From Rhodococcus sp. ARC_M5 (lineage in GTDB: Bacteria > Actinomycetota > Actinomycetes > Mycobacteriales > Mycobacteriaceae): a DNA stretch of 64,000 bases. The first letter of the stretch is position 1. Every line of letters begins with the position of its first letter. A program made the translations under genes and the position numbers. Shown piece by piece: positions 35,834-43,424 of the stretch. Under the pieces are notes generated by a model, which saw nothing but the letters and a program-made list of their open reading frames with translations, was not told the DNA's origin and searched no databases. The stretch lies in NCBI RefSeq assembly GCF_022810405.1, contig NZ_JALGQE010000002.1, positions 62,001 through 126,000 on the forward strand, in the 5' to 3' direction.

Positions 35834-35921
35834 TGCGCACCCCCAACATCGGTTCCGCCGCAAAGCCTACTGGATCGGCAGGAGTTCGCGCGGCGAGAAG
35901 CAAAGCCGTCTTCGAACGGAA

Positions 35922-35951
35922 GAAGCCCGCCACCGAGGGGTGACGGGCTTC
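35922..35951 (-). terminator. Strong hairpin terminator after the bS22 gene
   Basis: GAAGCCCG and CGGGCTTC form an 8-bp stem, extended after one mismatch by CACC/GGTG with a 4-base loop. It lies 25 bases beyond the bS22 stop codon on the minus strand and before the epimerase start, so it should end the short ribosomal-protein transcript. Confidence 0.75.
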
Positions 35952-35975
35952 GCCGTGAAGCAGATGACGGCAGGC

Positions 35976-36077
35976 TTATTTGCCGAGTTTCCTGCGCTGC
36001 ACGCGGGTACGACGAAGCAACTTGCGGTGCTTCTTCTTCGACATGCGCTTGCGACGCTTCTTGATCACTGAACCCAT
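35976..36077 (-). CDS. Small ribosomal subunit protein bS22 (AURKAIP1/COX24 domain)
   Basis: This 33-residue gene is easily missed. It encodes an extremely basic protein beginning [19 protein letters not shown] and ending VQRRKLGK, with 19 Lys/Arg. It is nearly invariant across mycolata (Rv0500B in M. tuberculosis) and was identified as the extra small-subunit protein bS22 in mycobacterial ribosome structures, related to mitochondrial mS38. GAGGA lies 8 bases upstream of ATG 36077. A dedicated terminator follows at 35922-35951. Confidence 0.93.
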
Positions 36078-36235
36078 GCGGGTGTCCTCACGTTCTTCTC
36101 TAGCGTTTTCGCGCACGCCGTTTGCGTACGCCTACCTGACAACCAAGCCCTGGGGCTTCGGTCACCGAGCTGGCGCTGGGGCCACGTACTCGCCCACGGC
36201 TACACACCGGCTGGCTGGCACGACGATCGCCAATC

Positions 36236-36255
36236 CTACCGGTGTGAACCGGTAG
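36236..36255 (-). terminator. Perfect 8-bp hairpin between the HTH gene and bS22
   Basis: CTACCGGT-GTGA-ACCGGTAG forms a perfect stem with a tetraloop, 27 bases beyond the HTH gene stop on the minus strand. No T-run follows. It is either a terminator for the HTH transcript or a dyad operator for the bS22 promoter region (36078-36235). Confidence 0.45.
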
Positions 36256-36281
36256 TTACGAAACCGGCCCCGCGTGCACTA

Positions 36282-36518
36282 TTAGCCTGCGTCGAAGTAC
36301 GAGGTCTCGAGATAGTCGTGCACCGCCTTGGCGTGCACACGAAAAGATCGACCCACCCGTACAGCGGGCAATTCTCCGCCATGCACCAGTCGGTACACGG
36401 TCATTTTCGAAACCCTCATCAGCGTCGCCACTTCGGCGACCGTGAGGAACTGCGTTCCGGCCAGAGCCGGTTGACCGTCCGGGGACGAACCCTTGGACGG
36501 CTTGTTTATAGACGCCAT
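36282..36518 (-). CDS. Excisionase-type helix-turn-helix protein (Rv0500A-like)
   Basis: The protein has 78 residues from ATG 36518. It has a Ser/Lys-rich N-terminus, then a single HTH_17/excisionase domain (FLTVAEVATLMRVSKMTVYR, LVHGGELPAVRVGRSFRVHA), close in fold to the BldC protein at 2530. It sits between proC and bS22 exactly as Rv0500A does. Not linked to any integrase, so it is a conserved chromosomal regulator rather than a phage excisionase. Confidence 0.87.
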   Translation of the reverse strand: MASINKPSKGSSPDGQPALAGTQFLTVAEVATLMRVSKMTVYRLVHGGELPAVRVGRSFRVHAKAVHDYLETSYFDAG

Positions 36519-36645
36519 CAATCCACATACCTCCGGCACGTCTCATGCGGCAGGCTTCCCCTCCTGCCGAACAGACACGCACGTGCTGCCCCCGAGCCTA
36601 TAGGGACAGATGGGGTTACTGCGACGGGTGTGGGGAAAAGATTTT

Positions 36646-37461
36646 TTATTCTGCTGTGATGCCCATCTCAACGGATCGGGTGTTGGCGGCACCGAGTGCA
36701 TCGAAAAACGCTGCTCGGAGGCCGTTTCGTTCCAATTCACGCACGGCAGCAGCGGTCGTTCCACCCGGAGAGGTCACTGCGTATCGGAGCTCGCTCGCGG
36801 TCTCGTCGGAGCGATCGAGCATTGCTCCCGAGCCCACCATCGTCTGCACCACGAGCGCCGACGCCACCTCGCGGCTCAATCCAAGGCCCACTCCCGCGTC
36901 GATCATGGCCTCTGCCACCAGGAAGAAATAGGCCGGACCCGACCCGGACACGGCCGTCACGGCGTCGAGCTGGTTCTCCTTGACCACCACCACCTTGCCG
37001 ACGGCCGAGAGGATCGAGCGGACGAGCTCGAGATGCTCCGCGCGGGCGTACTTGCCCGGAGCCAACACGCTGACACCCTCCCCCACGAGCATCGGAGTGT
37101 TGGGCATGACCCGAACGACAGGGAAGCCGGCGGGGAGCTTGGGCTCGAACTTGTTGGTGGGGACGCCTGCGGCCAGCGAGACGATGAGTTGTTCGCGGTC
37201 GCCGTCGAGTTCGATCTTGGTGATCTCGGTCAGTGCCCCTTCGACGTCGGCCGGCTTGACCGCCAGCACGATCACGTCGGCTCCCTCGGACGCATCGCCG
37301 ACGGTCGTGGTGAGGACGCCGAACTCCTTCGCGATCTCCTTGGCGCGGTTCTCCGACTTCTCGGCGACCACCAGATCGCGTACCGCGTGCCCGGACTCGA
37401 GGAGTCCCGCAATCAACGCCTCGCCGATCCGTCCGCCGCCGATCACTGCAATTCTTGTCAT
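36646..37461 (-). CDS. proC: Pyrroline-5-carboxylate reductase
   Basis: The 271-residue protein has the N-terminal Rossmann loop IAVIGGGRIGEALIAGLL and VIVLAVKPADVEGAL. The C-terminal all-helical domain carries DAVTAVSGSGPAYFFLVAEAM and the conserved LRYAVTSPGGTTAAAVRELE, diagnostic of ProC. It performs the last step of proline synthesis with NAD(P)H. The gene equals Rv0500. An AT-rich patch (36638-36652) lies just after its stop. Confidence 0.95.
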   Translation of the reverse strand: MTRIAVIGGGRIGEALIAGLLESGHAVRDLVVAEKSENRAKEIAKEFGVLTTTVGDASEGADVIVLAVKPADVEGALTEITKIELDGDREQLIVSLAAGVPTNKFEPKLPAGFPVVRVMPNTPMLVGEGVSVLAPGKYARAEHLELVRSILSAVGKVVVVKENQLDAVTAVSGSGPAYFFLVAEAMIDAGVGLGLSREVASALVVQTMVGSGAMLDRSDETASELRYAVTSPGGTTAAAVRELERNGLRAAFFDALGAANTRSVEMGITAE

Positions 37462-37479
37462 GCGGCCAAGCCTGCCATG

Positions 37480-38337
37480 TCAGTTCGAGCGCGGCACCAT
37501 CGCCAACTGTCTGCTCTGCACCACCACGGCACCCGTCGAATCCACCACCACGTGGTCCTCCTCGAACCAGGTGTTGCCGATGACGGTGCTGGTCGCAGCC
37601 ACCCGCAGCCACCCCGGTGCCGGACGGCGGCGCAGGTAGGTCGTCAACTGCACGGTCGGAGCCCAACCGAACATTCCGCGGTTCATCGTCACCGGAGCCG
37701 AGATGTCGCCGGTCATCAGTGCGAACAACACTGCGGTGTCGACGTCGGCCTCGTCTCCGGCGAAGGGACGCACCCACAGCCGGATCTCCGCCTCACCCTG
37801 CTGACCGGTCAGGAACGACGCCGACGTGGCGTCGATTCGCATCTCGCAGCCCTTGGCGACGTGCACGATCGACGCCATCGGATGATCGCCTGCCACCGCG
37901 AGCGTGTCGGCGGGAGGCTCGACGGCCATCTGCGCCAGCGACGTCGGTGTCTCGTGGTGCGGGTTCTCGGAATCCGGTCGACCCAGGGTGACCACCGCTC
38001 GCACGGCAACGCGTCCGGCCTGGGTGAGCTCGACGTCGACGTGCGAGACCTGGCGACCCCGTTTGCGCACGATCGTCGTCAGCGCGACCTCGCCGGGATC
38101 GGGAGCGGCCAGGTAACTGACGCTCACCGCGAGCGGCTGGATCTCGGCCTGCTCCTGGTCGGTCGAGACGATGTGCCTGCGCGCTGCCGCCGCGCAGACG
38201 GCGAGCATGGCCCCTCCGTGCACTTTCGGACCGATGGTCCAGGTGGAGTCGATCGCGCCCGCGAACGACGCGGTGTCGGCGGCGACCTCGAGCGCGGTCA
38301 GGGTGGTAGCGGCTGTGAAGGGGCTGGCAGAACTCAT
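37480..38337 (-). CDS. Acyl-CoA thioesterase-type double hot-dog protein (Rv0499-like)
   Basis: The 285-residue protein has two hot-dog folds. The N-terminal half has the TesB-like segment STWTIGPKVHGGAMLAVCAAAARR and LAVSVSYLAAPDPGEVAL. The C-terminal half has IRLWVRPFAGDEADVDTAVLFALMTGDISAPV and TVQLTTYLRRRPAPGWLRV. This matches the thioesterase-family/TesB-like group, which hydrolyses acyl-CoA or is catalytically silent. It ends 18 bases before the proC start and lies 22 bases after the isomerase gene. Confidence 0.82.
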   Translation of the reverse strand: MSSASPFTAATTLTALEVAADTASFAGAIDSTWTIGPKVHGGAMLAVCAAAARRHIVSTDQEQAEIQPLAVSVSYLAAPDPGEVALTTIVRKRGRQVSHVDVELTQAGRVAVRAVVTLGRPDSENPHHETPTSLAQMAVEPPADTLAVAGDHPMASIVHVAKGCEMRIDATSASFLTGQQGEAEIRLWVRPFAGDEADVDTAVLFALMTGDISAPVTMNRGMFGWAPTVQLTTYLRRRPAPGWLRVAATSTVIGNTWFEEDHVVVDSTGAVVVQSRQLAMVPRSN

Positions 38338-38359
38338 TCCCGACAACTTACCGTCGGCC

Positions 38360-39202
38360 TCAGGACAGGTGTGCGCGGGCGAACTCCAGTGCCTGCCCGA
38401 GCATCGACGACCGCTCGGGGACCGTTCGCGCATTCTGCGTGTTGATCTCGATCACCGCCTGCCCCCCGAAGCCGCGGCGGACCAGTTCGGTGCACACCTC
38501 CACGCACGGCTGGCTGCCGTGGCCGGGGATCAGGTGCTCGTCGACCGATGCTCCCCTGCCGTCGGCCAGATGCAGGTGCGCGAGGCCCTCACCCATCCGG
38601 TCGAGCATGTCGAGCGCGTCGGAGCCCGCGGTGGCCGTATGGGAGAGGTCGAGCGTGTAATGACCGTGGCCGACGTCTGTCGGGTCGTAGGACGGTGAGA
38701 AAGCCGACAGTGCCGCTCCGGGGCCTCCGCGTCGTTCGAGGCGCTGCGCGGATTTCTCCTTGCGTCCGAAGAAGCGGTCGGCCCGCATCGGGAACATGTT
38801 CTCGACGGCGACCACCACGTGCGAGTTCGATTCGAGTTCGGCGACCTGATCGGAGAAGCCGTCGCTGTACTTGCGTTGCCAGCGGAACGGAGGATGCACC
38901 ACGACCGTCGCCGAGTCCAGTTTCTCGGCCGCCTCGACCGAGCGGGCCAATTTGGCGATCGGATCGGATCCCCACACCCGCTGCGAGATCAGCAGGCACG
39001 GCGCGTGAATCGCCTGCACCGGCATGGAGTACTCCCGCGACAGAGCAGCCACTGCGTCGACGTCCTGGCTGACCGACTCGGCCCACACCATCAGTTCGAC
39101 GCCGTCGTAGCCGAGTTCGGCGGCGTAGCGAAACGCCGCCTCGGTGTTCTGCGGGTACACCGAGGCGGTGGACAGCCCGATCGGTATTCGCTTGGTGGCC
39201 AT
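38360..39202 (-). CDS. Sugar phosphate isomerase/epimerase-like TIM-barrel protein (Rv0498-like)
   Basis: The 280-residue AP-endonuclease-2-like TIM barrel opens with IPIGLSTASVYPQNTEAAFRYAAELGYDGVELMVW. Metal-site candidates are in VVVHPPF, VAVENMFP, YTLDLSHTATAG, LAHLHLADG and AVIEINTQN. The substrate is unknown. It is conserved next to proC and the Rv0497-like gene. Confidence 0.82.
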   Translation of the reverse strand: MATKRIPIGLSTASVYPQNTEAAFRYAAELGYDGVELMVWAESVSQDVDAVAALSREYSMPVQAIHAPCLLISQRVWGSDPIAKLARSVEAAEKLDSATVVVHPPFRWQRKYSDGFSDQVAELESNSHVVVAVENMFPMRADRFFGRKEKSAQRLERRGGPGAALSAFSPSYDPTDVGHGHYTLDLSHTATAGSDALDMLDRMGEGLAHLHLADGRGASVDEHLIPGHGSQPCVEVCTELVRRGFGGQAVIEINTQNARTVPERSSMLGQALEFARAHLS

Positions 39203-39214
39203 CGTCGGTCGAGC

Positions 39215-40363
39215 TCAGCCGGTACTGAGCTGGAAGGCGAGCGGACCGAGAGTGACGAACACACCCACGGCGATCGCGATGACGATGGATATCAGATCGT
39301 CGGTGCGCCGCAGAATTCTCACCACGGCGACGAGTCCGACGATGACCAGTACCGCGAGCACCAGTGCGACCCACGGCAACACGTCCCACAGTTGCTCGAA
39401 GCCCTTGAACAGCAATGCGCCGACGACGATGGACACCACGGCCTGGCCGATGAGCGCCAGCCACTGTCGGACGGCACCGCCCTTGCTCTTGACGGCCGAC
39501 GCGCGGCGTCCGGAGCGAGTTGCCGCACTCGTGTCGTTCGCCTCGGTCTCGGTCTCGGTCTTGTCGCCGGTAACGGGCTTGACGCCGGTCTCGGGCTTGT
39601 CGCCGGTCTCGGGCTTGACGCCGGTCTTCGGCTTGACGAGGTCGACGGCCTCGGTGACGGCGGGGGGCGTGCTCCCGGCCTTCTCGTCGGTCGAGTTCGC
39701 TCGGTCGTCGTCGCGCTTGATGCGCGGAGCCACCGCCGTCTTGGCCAGATCGTCGACGTCGATCACTGCGGCTCGCGGGGCGACGTCCGTGTTCGGCTCG
39801 GCCACCTCGACCTGTCGCGGCGGCGCGAATCCTGCAGGCGTGCGGGCCCGGCCCTGCTCGGCCGACGTCGAGCCGTACGGCAACCGTTCCGGCGTCGTGG
39901 GCGCAGCCGGCCGCAATCCGCGTTCGGTGTCGTCGTGCGAGCGGTTCAGCAGGTCCCCGGCAACCGTGGTGGAGCCGGACAGCAATTCGGGCTCGGGCTG
40001 CTGCTTCTCGCGCCTGCCTGCGGGTTGGAACGGAGTCGGGCGTGCACCCTGCGGCCGGGCCGGTTGAGGGCGGGAGGAGACAGCCGCGGATGCATCGTCG
40101 CTGTTCCGGGGCTCTGACGGTGCGACGTCGGGTGTCTCGGGCTCGGAGGCGTCGACCGCAGGCGTCTCGACCACCGGGGCGCTGCGGTTACCGGGCTCGT
40201 CGCGCACGACGGGTATCTCACCGGTCAGTTCGGCGACGGAGATCCCGCCGGTGACGCCACGGCGACGGCGTCCGCCTGCGCTCAGGTTCGTCTTCTGGCC
40301 GTTTCGGGCCAGCAACTCGGCAACCGAGATCTGTCCGGTGTCTTCCGGGTTGGCGTCGCTCAT
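39215..40363 (-). CDS. Rv0497-like membrane protein with long disordered N-terminus
   Basis: The 382-residue protein has about 295 disordered Pro/Glu/Thr-rich residues containing two copies of an ISVAEL motif (residues ~12-17 and 41-46), a feature recalled for Rv0497. A KPxTG-type repeat follows, then four closely spaced C-terminal transmembrane helices (LIGQAVVSIVVGALLFKG to IAIAVGVFVTLGPLAF). The cytoplasmic tail could be a phosphorylation or scaffold platform. ATG 40363 overlaps the stop of the ppx relic (ATGA), as the intact neighbours would. Confidence 0.8.
   Translation of the reverse strand: MSDANPEDTGQISVAELLARNGQKTNLSAGGRRRRGVTGGISVAELTGEIPVVRDEPGNRSAPVVETPAVDASEPETPDVAPSEPRNSDDASAAVSSRPQPARPQGARPTPFQPAGRREKQQPEPELLSGSTTVAGDLLNRSHDDTERGLRPAAPTTPERLPYGSTSAEQGRARTPAGFAPPRQVEVAEPNTDVAPRAAVIDVDDLAKTAVAPRIKRDDDRANSTDEKAGSTPPAVTEAVDLVKPKTGVKPETGDKPETGVKPVTGDKTETETEANDTSAATRSGRRASAVKSKGGAVRQWLALIGQAVVSIVVGALLFKGFEQLWDVLPWVALVLAVLVIVGLVAVVRILRRTDDLISIVIAIAVGVFVTLGPLAFQLSTG
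39560..39634 (-). repeat. Tandem KPxTG coding repeat in the Rv0497-like protein
   Basis: Residues ~244-268 consist of five copies of a 5-6-residue unit (KPKTGV, KPETGD, KPETGV, KPVTGD). The corresponding 15-18-base DNA unit (CGGTCTCGGGCTTGTCGC type) is nearly identical copy to copy. It is a likely length-variable tract in the juxtamembrane disordered region. Confidence 0.7.
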
Positions 40364-40734
40364 ATCGAACTCCCCACCACATCGCCGTCGATTACGGTGT
40401 CCAGCTTCCTCACGATCAAACCTTCCCTCAGCGCCCACGGACGGATCTCGAGCGACTGCACCGTCGATGCCCGCATGTTCGCCTCCGCTACCGGAGCCAC
40501 GGCCACCGGTCGTGGTGACCTGTCAGCCCTGACGCCTTCCAATTCTGCACGGTCGACTGCCGTCATCCGCGATCCGAAGGCCATGAGTTGCCTCGAGCCG
40601 CTCGCGGTCTGTGCCCGCGTCGCCCTCGGACCGGCCCCGGAAGGCGCTGCACCGGTCGAGCGAGCCAACGAACAACACCTCGTCGAGGTTCCCACGCCAC
40701 GGTGGGCATCCTCCATGAGCACCCCTAATCGCAC
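40360..40734 (-). pseudogene. ppx: Internally deleted relic of exopolyphosphatase (Ppx/GppA, Rv0496)
   Basis: The 124-codon open frame starts with GTG encoding (M)RLGVL, the invariant N-terminus of mycobacterial Ppx1. It then jumps, after DAHRG, straight to the C-terminal part: SLARSTGAAPSGAGPR, SRMTAVDRAELEGV and EIRPWALREGL are close matches to Ppx1 as recalled. Roughly 200 residues are gone, including the ATPase-fold phosphate loops (DVGSNT and GGGS). Position between the Rv0497-like and Rv0495c-like genes is exactly that of Rv0496. Substitutions of core residues by Cys/Ser/Arg suggest decay. It may still be translated because it overlaps the downstream gene by 4 bases. Confidence 0.82.
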
Positions 40735-40753
40735 AGACCCACGGTACTGGGTC

Positions 40754-40759
40754 TACCGT
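40754..40759 (+). promoter_or_regulatory. -10 box of a leaderless promoter for the Rv0495c-like gene
   Basis: TACCGT fits TANNNT and ends 8 bases before the GTG at 40768, which has no Shine-Dalgarno. A dyad AGACCC...GGGTCT (40734-40753) lies just upstream, between this gene and the divergent ppx relic. Confidence 0.5.
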
Positions 40760-40767
40760 CGTCCTTT

Positions 40768-41565
40768 GTGACATCAGGTCGTGAGCAGCAGTCGTTCGCT
40801 GCAGAGGTCGAGATGGATTTTCCCCGAGAATGGGTCGAGTTTCCGGACCCCGACAATCCGGAACACCTCATCGCCGCGGATCTGACGTGGTTGCTGTCCA
40901 ACTGGACCTGCGTGTTCGGCACTCCGGCCTGTCAGGGAACCGTCGAAGGTCGGCCGGACGACGGCTGCTGTTCCCACGGTGCATTCCTGTCCGACGAGGA
41001 CGACAAACGCAAGCTCGACGAGTCGGTGAAGTTGCTCACCCCACAGGACTGGCAGCTCATGGACAAGGGTCTGGGCAAGAAGGGATACGTCGAATACGAC
41101 GATCTCGACGACGAGCAGTCCCTCCGTACCCGGCGCTACAAGGGTGCGTGCATCTTCCAGAACCGACCCGGGTTCGAGGGTGGCATCGGGTGCGCCTTGC
41201 ACTCGATGGCACTGCGCAAGGGCATCGAACCGCTCGAGGTCAAGCCCGACGTGTGCTGGCAGCTGCCGATCCGACGCACCCAGGATTGGGTGACGCGGCC
41301 CGACGGCTCCGAGATCCTCAAGACCACCATCGGCGAATACGACCGACGCGGCTGGGGCGAGGGTGGACTCGATCTGCACTGGTACTGCTCGGGCTCGCCC
41401 GACGCGCACGTCGGTGCCAAGCAGGTGTTCGAGTCCTACAAGCCCGAATTGACCGAACTGCTCGGCAAAGCCGCCTACGACGAATTGGCGTCGCTGTGCA
41501 AGCGTCGCCGCGGCCTCGGTCTGATCGCCGTACATCCCGCCACTCGTGAAGCTCAGCGCCGATAG
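40768..41565 (+). CDS. Conserved Cys-rich protein (Rv0495c-like)
   Basis: The protein has 265 residues from GTG. Cysteines are spaced as in a metal or Fe-S site: [42 protein letters not shown] and [10 protein letters not shown]. The pattern resembles the YkgJ-type zinc/iron-chelating cysteine cluster and is strongly conserved in mycolata. Function unknown. It is divergent from the ppx relic, as Rv0495c is from Rv0496. A strong terminator hairpin follows its stop. Confidence 0.85.
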   Translation: MTSGREQQSFAAEVEMDFPREWVEFPDPDNPEHLIAADLTWLLSNWTCVFGTPACQGTVEGRPDDGCCSHGAFLSDEDDKRKLDESVKLLTPQDWQLMDKGLGKKGYVEYDDLDDEQSLRTRRYKGACIFQNRPGFEGGIGCALHSMALRKGIEPLEVKPDVCWQLPIRRTQDWVTRPDGSEILKTTIGEYDRRGWGEGGLDLHWYCSGSPDAHVGAKQVFESYKPELTELLGKAAYDELASLCKRRRGLGLIAVHPATREAQRR

Positions 41566-41586
41566 AGCGGCTGCGCCGCACGTGCA

Positions 41587-41616
41587 CGGAAATTCGTAGC
41601 CCACTACGAATTTCCG
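41587..41616. terminator. Bidirectional terminator, 13-bp perfect stem
   Basis: CGGAAATTCGTAG and its exact complement CTACGAATTTCCG flank a 4-base loop (CCCA). The element lies between the convergent stops of the Rv0495c-like gene (41565) and the alcohol dehydrogenase (41635), so it can stop transcription from both sides. Confidence 0.85.
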
Positions 41617-41634
41617 CTCACGATCACCCTAGTG

Positions 41635-42660
41635 TCAGGGAACGATGACCGCGCGGCCCTTGATTTCTCCGGCGTGCAACTTGTCGTATGCCTCGGTGGC
41701 CTCGTCGAGGCTGTACCGCTCGACGTGAATCTCGATGGCACCCCGCTTCGCGAGTTCGACCACCTCGATCAACTCGGCACGCGAACCCCAGTTGATCGCA
41801 CGGCCTGTCACATCGAGAGGCACCGTGCGCTGGCCGATCTGGACTGCGCCGCTGGCAACCCCCACCACCACAACGTGGCCTGCGGTGGCCACCATGGCCG
41901 CGGCGAGGTCTGCGGTGGGCTGAATACCGACGAAATCGAACACGACGTCTGCGCCGAGTCCACGAGTCAGACCTTTGACCGAATCGGCTGCACCGGGCTC
42001 GGACCGGTAGACGTGATCCGCACCGACTTCGGTGGCGAATTCGAGTTGCCTGTCGCCGAGATCGAGGGCAACGACGGTCGATTGGGTCAGTGCCTTGAGC
42101 AACTGGATCGCCACGTGGCCCAGTCCGCCTGCACCGATGACGACGGCAGTCGCGCCCGGGGTGAGTTTGTCCAGTGCCGACTTGACTGCCCGGTACGGCG
42201 TCAAGCCTGCATCGGTCAGCGAGACACTGGTGACGGGATCGAGGTCGCCGAGCGGGACCAGATGGCGGGCGTCGTCGACGATCATGTATTCGGCCATGCC
42301 ACCGTCGCTGAAGATGCCGGGCGCGCGCATCCCCTTCTCGCAGTTCATCTCGTCACCCTTGGCGCAGTGGTAGCAGCGGCCACAGCCCCACGGTCCGTAC
42401 ACGAGGACCGACTCGCCGATCTCGACGTCGGTCACGCCCGCACCGATGGCTTCGACGACGCCCGCCACCTCGTGGCCCAACGTCAGCGGAACCGGCTTGA
42501 AGAAGTACTCCTCCTCGGAGACGCCCATGATGAACTCGTCCGAGTGACAGGCTCCTGCGGCCGTCACGCGCAGCAGGATTTCCGATGCTGCGGGCGTCGG
42601 CTTCTCGATCTCGACCAGTTCCGGGCGTGAGCCGATGGTTCGATACTGCAAGGCCTTCAT
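41635..42660 (-). CDS. Zinc-dependent NAD(P)-alcohol dehydrogenase
   Basis: The 341-residue medium-chain dehydrogenase has catalytic zinc ligands in AACHSDEF-type context (C38) and GHEVAG (H63, E64), and structural zinc cysteines in CGRCYHCAKGDEMNC (93, 96, 99, 107). The cofactor loop is VVIGAGGLGHVAIQLLKAL. The order MKALQY...VYGPWGCGRC...LTDAGLTPYRAVK closely resembles the Rhodococcus erythropolis secondary alcohol dehydrogenase group used for ketone reduction. The physiological substrate is not evident. Monocistronic, bounded by the hairpin at 41587. Confidence 0.9.
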   Translation of the reverse strand: MKALQYRTIGSRPELVEIEKPTPAASEILLRVTAAGACHSDEFIMGVSEEEYFFKPVPLTLGHEVAGVVEAIGAGVTDVEIGESVLVYGPWGCGRCYHCAKGDEMNCEKGMRAPGIFSDGGMAEYMIVDDARHLVPLGDLDPVTSVSLTDAGLTPYRAVKSALDKLTPGATAVVIGAGGLGHVAIQLLKALTQSTVVALDLGDRQLEFATEVGADHVYRSEPGAADSVKGLTRGLGADVVFDFVGIQPTADLAAAMVATAGHVVVVGVASGAVQIGQRTVPLDVTGRAINWGSRAELIEVVELAKRGAIEIHVERYSLDEATEAYDKLHAGEIKGRAVIVP

Positions 42661-42734
42661 GCAATCACTTCCCTTGTCACAAGATTCGTCGTTAGTACTT
42701 GAATCTTAAACTTCGGGGGAAGTCGACCAGATCG

Positions 42735-43424
42735 CTACCCTTCGAGCTTGTAACCGAGTCCGCGCACGGTGACGAGGTGCTCCGGCTTGGCCGGATCCGC
42801 CTCGATCTTCGAGCGCAGTCGCTTGACGTGCACGTCGAGTGTCTTCGTATCGCCCACGTAGTCGGCTCCCCACACGCGGTCGATCAGCTGTCCGCGGGTG
42901 AGCACTCGGCCGGAGTTGCGCAACAGGTATTCGAGCAGGTCGAACTCCTTGAGCGGCAACGTGATCTGGTCCGACCCGACCATCACCACGTGACGTTCGA
43001 CGTCCATTCGCACCGGGCCCGCTTCGAGCACCCCGGTGTCGACTCCACCGTCGACCTCGGCATCGGAACCGCGGCGCAGAACCGCGCGGATGCGGGCGAT
43101 GAGTTCGCGTGCCGAGTACGGCTTGGTGACGTAGTCGTCGGCACCGAGTTCGAGGCCGACGACCTTGTCGATCTCACTGTCGCGTGCGGTCACCATGATG
43201 ACGGGAACGCCTGAGCGTGAACGCAATTGCTTGCACACGTCGGTTCCGCTCATGCCGGGGAGCATGAGGTCGAGCAACACGATGTCGGCTCCTGCACGAT
43301 CGAATTCCGCGAGTGCCGAGGGTCCGTCTCCGACGACGGTGGCCTCGAAACCTTCCTTGCGAAGCAGGAAGGCCAGCGGATCGGCCAACGACTCTTCGTC
43401 TTCCACGATCAGAACGTTGGTCAC
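42735..43424 (-). CDS. regX3: Response regulator RegX3
   Basis: The 229-residue OmpR/PhoB-type regulator has a receiver domain with phospho-acceptor D52 ([12 protein letters not shown]), VTARD and the conserved Lys in [19 protein letters not shown]-terminal winged helix contains [31 protein letters not shown] and [14 protein letters not shown]. The sequence matches RegX3, which controls phosphate-starvation genes in actinobacteria. GTG 43424 overlaps the senX3 stop (GTGA); the repeat elements found between these genes in M. tuberculosis are absent. Confidence 0.95.
   Translation of the reverse strand: MTNVLIVEDEESLADPLAFLLRKEGFEATVVGDGPSALAEFDRAGADIVLLDLMLPGMSGTDVCKQLRSRSGVPVIMVTARDSEIDKVVGLELGADDYVTKPYSARELIARIRAVLRRGSDAEVDGGVDTGVLEAGPVRMDVERHVVMVGSDQITLPLKEFDLLEYLLRNSGRVLTRGQLIDRVWGADYVGDTKTLDVHVKRLRSKIEADPAKPEHLVTVRGLGYKLEG

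Noticed and set aside
36282-36518. Phage excisionase linked to an integrated element
   Set aside because: No integrase, attachment repeats or phage genes nearby; the gene is a conserved neighbour of proC and bS22.
36610-38445. 611-codon plus-strand open frame over proC and the thioesterase gene
   Set aside because: His/Arg/Gly-rich shadow frame; both opposite-strand genes have clear family motifs and start sites.
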